Assembly (NCBI GenBank): GCA_029959085.1
Contig: JARWIR010000008.1
Location: 19,640,001 to 19,704,000 of the forward strand
Direction of reading: 5' to 3'
Source: Nemophila menziesii
Taxonomy: Eukaryota > Streptophyta > Magnoliopsida > Boraginales > Hydrophyllaceae
DNA: 64,000 nucleotides
Numbering within the stretch: the stretch's first letter is position 1; each line of letters starts with the position of its first letter. The position numbers and the translations under genes were made by a program. Below are positions 61,391 to 64,000 of the stretch, piece after piece. The notes below the pieces were generated by a model that was not told where the DNA came from, ran no database searches, and saw only the letters and a program-made list of their open reading frames with translations.

Positions 61391-62968
61391 AGGTGTGGCC
61401 TAAGGTGTGATAAATTAATGATATAAATAAGTGAAAATACACACCCTAAACTAACACTGTACTGCAAGTATTACAGGACGTATGCAAGTTTTAATGATAA
61501 GAAGATTCGTTCCTCAGGGACTGATGAAAGTTAGAGAGAACTTATGCAAATTATCAAGTGCAGCTATTAAAGATAGATAATAATACGCAAGGATAAAGAA
61601 GAGAAAGATAGATATTTATTTGGTTTTTTAATAAGACAACTAAACTACTAAATTAAAAGACAATAAAATAAATAAAAGAAAAGAAAGAAGATAGTATGAA
61701 AGATATAGCTTAGGTTTTACTAGTATGCACTAATCCTTCTAATTCTATCTATTAAATCTAGTTCATAAGGGAGAATATTAGCTCTTGGTATACTTAGTCA
61801 GGATTCTAAATTCCCCAAGCTTAGACCTTGAGAGCGACTAAGGGGGCTACGTCACAACCAAGAAGTGATTTCAAATAGGGTTATCAAACGCCACTAAGGC
61901 CCTAAGCAAATACTGCAATCTTGGTGATACGGTGATTGAAACTAACCCTAATGACTATCTAGTTAGAAGTATGTTTTGTCAGAACTGCTATCGACACTAG
62001 ACATTATGTGGTGGTTCAATAGTTAAACACCCTGTCAAGGTGACCATCTAACTACTATTAAGGTAATCCTAACGTTGCGCACCGCAAGGAAAACATACAT
62101 TAAATCAAAACACATAATCAAATATGAAGTAAGTAGCTAATATCAGATTAAAACATATAATTCCCAAAGAAACTTAGATAGAAGAATTAGAATTCATAGT
62201 TTATACATTATGCAAAACCTAAGCTAATAGAATTAATTCATACAAAGAAAAGAAGAATAAAGAATTACAAAATAAGAGGTTGAAGGAAACATAGTTGTTG
62301 CACAGCTCCCTCCAGACTTCTTCTCTTGTGTTGCAGCTTCCTCTTGGCCTTAGGGTCTGGCCAAGGATGATTTTTTAGAGTGTTAAGAGGCTGTATTTAT
62401 AGGTTATAGGAAGACCTAATTCGTTTTCTTGAAGGAGAAGGAAAGTAATGGACTCCTAGTCCAACTCAAATTCGTAAGGAAATAAAGATAAACACTGCTG
62501 GACCGTTTTGAGCATATCTTCTTTGTTATTGGTCGGATTGAGCTCCATAAGATACCAAAAGAATCGCAACAGAATTATCTAGACCCTATACAAGGAAATT
62601 ACCAAATTCGGCCTATTTCTTAGGTAAAAACACTAATCTTTAGACGTGTGTGCAGAATCCCAGATTTAGGCAGCTTTTCTTTTTCCATCTTTTTAGCAAT
62701 TGTTTCCTTATCTCCAATTTCCATGCAAATCTCTTTCCATAAGTTGTAGTCTTTGACTTGGACTCTAATTAATCTCCATAATTATCTTTAAAGCTTCACA
62801 CTAAATAAACAATTAAACCCAATATGCTCTAAAAATAATAATTCTACAAATCAAGACTCAAAATAGGAAAGTGCACTAAATTAAGCTAAAATCAACCTAT
62901 AAACTAATAAATAAGCCTAAAATGATGTTTCTGAAGTATATTATATTATAACAAATGAGGAGACATCG
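61391..62968 (-). repeat. 5' LTR of the young Ty3-type element
   Basis: Same length as the 3' LTR. Its terminal bases have each changed once (AGG for TGG at 61391 and ATCG for ATCA at 62968). The CTATAAATACAGCC motif near 62392-62404 is the likely promoter; the transcript would run leftwards through the primer-binding site. Confidence 0.93.
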
Positions 62969-62973
62969 AATAT

Positions 62974-63908
62974 GCATAAAAAAATCATCATAGAAGCAAT
63001 TTGGAGGATCTAGAGGAGGAAACATTAAGAGTTGGAGTTTCACCGCATCAATTCTACACTTCTCCATCTCTATTCTTTGGATAAATTATTATTCGATCTA
63101 TTTTGTCTATAATTTATTTCTAAGCTATTTATTCAAAGTTTTATTATGCACAATTTCTCTTTTGGCCTGTAATTATATGAACACTTGATTATTGTTTTTC
63201 TGTTTTAATTTGAATATAGGATTTTAGTATGTAACTGATTTGGTTTTTAATTAATTTCCATTGACTATGTTCTTGTATTAATTACTATATCTTCTCTGAT
63301 TAATTAGGTATAGCCCTTAGTATTTAGGTTATTCGTTGTGGCACGATCATCCAGAATGGGGAGTTTAGATACAGAACTAGGACATAGACGCATGGTGTTC
63401 GTTATTGAGTCTAGCGGTCTTAACTAACCACATAGCCAATTGGGTAAAATCTTAATCTTTCGGAAGTAGCTTATTTTCACCCTGACGGGGTCAGTAATAC
63501 TGTAGAATAGCTCCTAAGACCACCTTGACGGGAGTTAGGAAGACATTAGAATCCCGACTATTGTGAAATTACCCTTTCACCCTTATTCTTAGGAATCATA
63601 AATTCAATTGGATAGGTTCATACTTGCATCTCCTTATCTTATTTGCATAATTAATTATCGCTTATTTTAATTTATTAGAAAACATAATACTTTGCTTCTC
63701 TTTATAATCAAAACATTTAAAACCATCTATTCTAATATTGAATACGAATTTGGAATAACTACTTAAAACCCTGAGAACGAATCTGATTTATCAACTCTAA
63801 CTTGCAAATGATTTGTGCACTTGTAGTGAGTTTCTCCTGGTAATATTGGGTGTGTGTTCTTTTATTATCTTTATTTATTCATTATTTTATCACACCTCTA
63901 TCACCACC
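62974..63908 (+). mobile_element. Old Ty3-type 3' LTR, second part
   Basis: It follows the second AATAT and continues the LTR that breaks off at 54857. Its end TTTTATCACACCTCTATCAC plus CACCA matches the young LTR end TTTATCACACCTTAGGCCAC plus ACCA. It shares ATTTGTGCACTTGTAGTGAG with the internal part of the family. Internal words such as CACCCTGACGGGG and CACCTTGACGGG parallel CACCCTGTCAAGGTGACC in the young copy. Confidence 0.78.
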
Positions 63909-64000
63909 ACTTAGATGTCATGGAAGAGGCACCTAACCTGCCTAGGAACTGATTAATGACAAAAAAATGGCCTCTTAGGCCCTCCCTTATATTTCTTACT
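63909..64000. other. Window end: flank of the old Ty3-type element
   Basis: Contains GCCTAGGAACTGATTAATGA and GGCCTCTTAGGCC, similar to the GCCTAGGCG family at 59.3 kb. Too short to classify. Confidence 0.35.

Larger units (their letters stand above)
54858..62968 (-). mobile_element. Young non-autonomous Ty3-type LTR retrotransposon (Athila/Tat-like), nested
   Basis: Two LTRs of exactly 1578 bp (54858-56435 and 61391-62968) differ at about 20 positions by my eye count, with no net length change. The target duplication is AATAT at 54853-54857 and 62969-62973. The minus strand gives the order 5' LTR (right), primer-binding site matching tRNA-Asp, partial gag, post-pol region, polypurine tract and 3' LTR (left). 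The internal region is only 4955 bp. Pol (reverse transcriptase, RNase H, integrase) is absent and gag lacks its capsid part. The element sits in the LTR of an older relative of opposite orientation. Confidence 0.93.

Overview
This is a 64 kb piece of a plant nuclear genome, very probably a eudicot. The base composition is AT-rich. There are two intron-rich host genes with canonical GT/AG introns, and both encode plant-type proteins: a PX-PH phospholipase D zeta and the katanin p60 ATPase. Almost everything else is transposable-element sequence. I cannot name the species.

Host genes (both minus strand). A complete phospholipase D zeta gene occupies 3416-11824. I traced 20 coding exons by hand; all are in phase and give 1077 residues with both HKD motifs. 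A complete katanin p60 gene occupies 24500-27143, with 7 coding exons and 527 residues including Walker A and B. The PLD promoter abuts a long fold-back (12016-12493) that starts 12 bp upstream of its TATA box. Its intron 8 carries a dead Tigger/pogo-type transposase, and katanin intron 5 carries a MITE-like element.

Regions. 1-3.4 kb: AT-rich, no gene recognised. 12.5-13.6 kb: decayed LINE 3' part. 13.6-16.25 kb: old Ty3-type LTR plus a piece of internal region, minus strand. 16.3-20.5 kb: three different tandem-repeat arrays (about 40, 163 and 89 bp). 20.5-21.7 kb: hAT-like remnant holding a SINE with perfect target duplications. 22 kb: Mutator-type MITE with a 9-bp target duplication. 28.7-30 kb and 37.7-39.1 kb: two copies of an AT-rich dispersed repeat. 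32-33 kb: divergent LTR of the same Ty3 family. 34.5-37 kb: internally deleted Mutator-like transposase with a 223-bp tandem array at its 5' side. 39.06-46.26 kb: LINE A, bounded by a perfect 16-bp target duplication that splits the second AT-rich repeat copy. 46.6-52.97 kb: LINE B, a different LINE in the same orientation. 53.4-63.9 kb: an old plus-strand Ty3 3' end whose LTR is split by a young minus-strand element of the same family (54858-62968, 5-bp target duplication, two 1578-bp LTRs with about 20 differences).

Relationships. The transposons date one another: LINE A landed in an older repeat, whose paralogue at 29.84 kb preserves the uninterrupted sequence. The young Ty3 element landed in the LTR of an older relative. 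The young element lacks pol and the capsid part of gag, so it must have been moved by proteins supplied elsewhere.

I found no clear new multi-gene system. The most unusual object is LINE A. Its open frame runs 265 codons upstream of the normal ORF1 start into a segment with a TATA box and a signal-peptide-like N-terminus, all inside the target duplications. The fold-back at the PLD promoter and the trans-mobilised Ty3 derivative come next.
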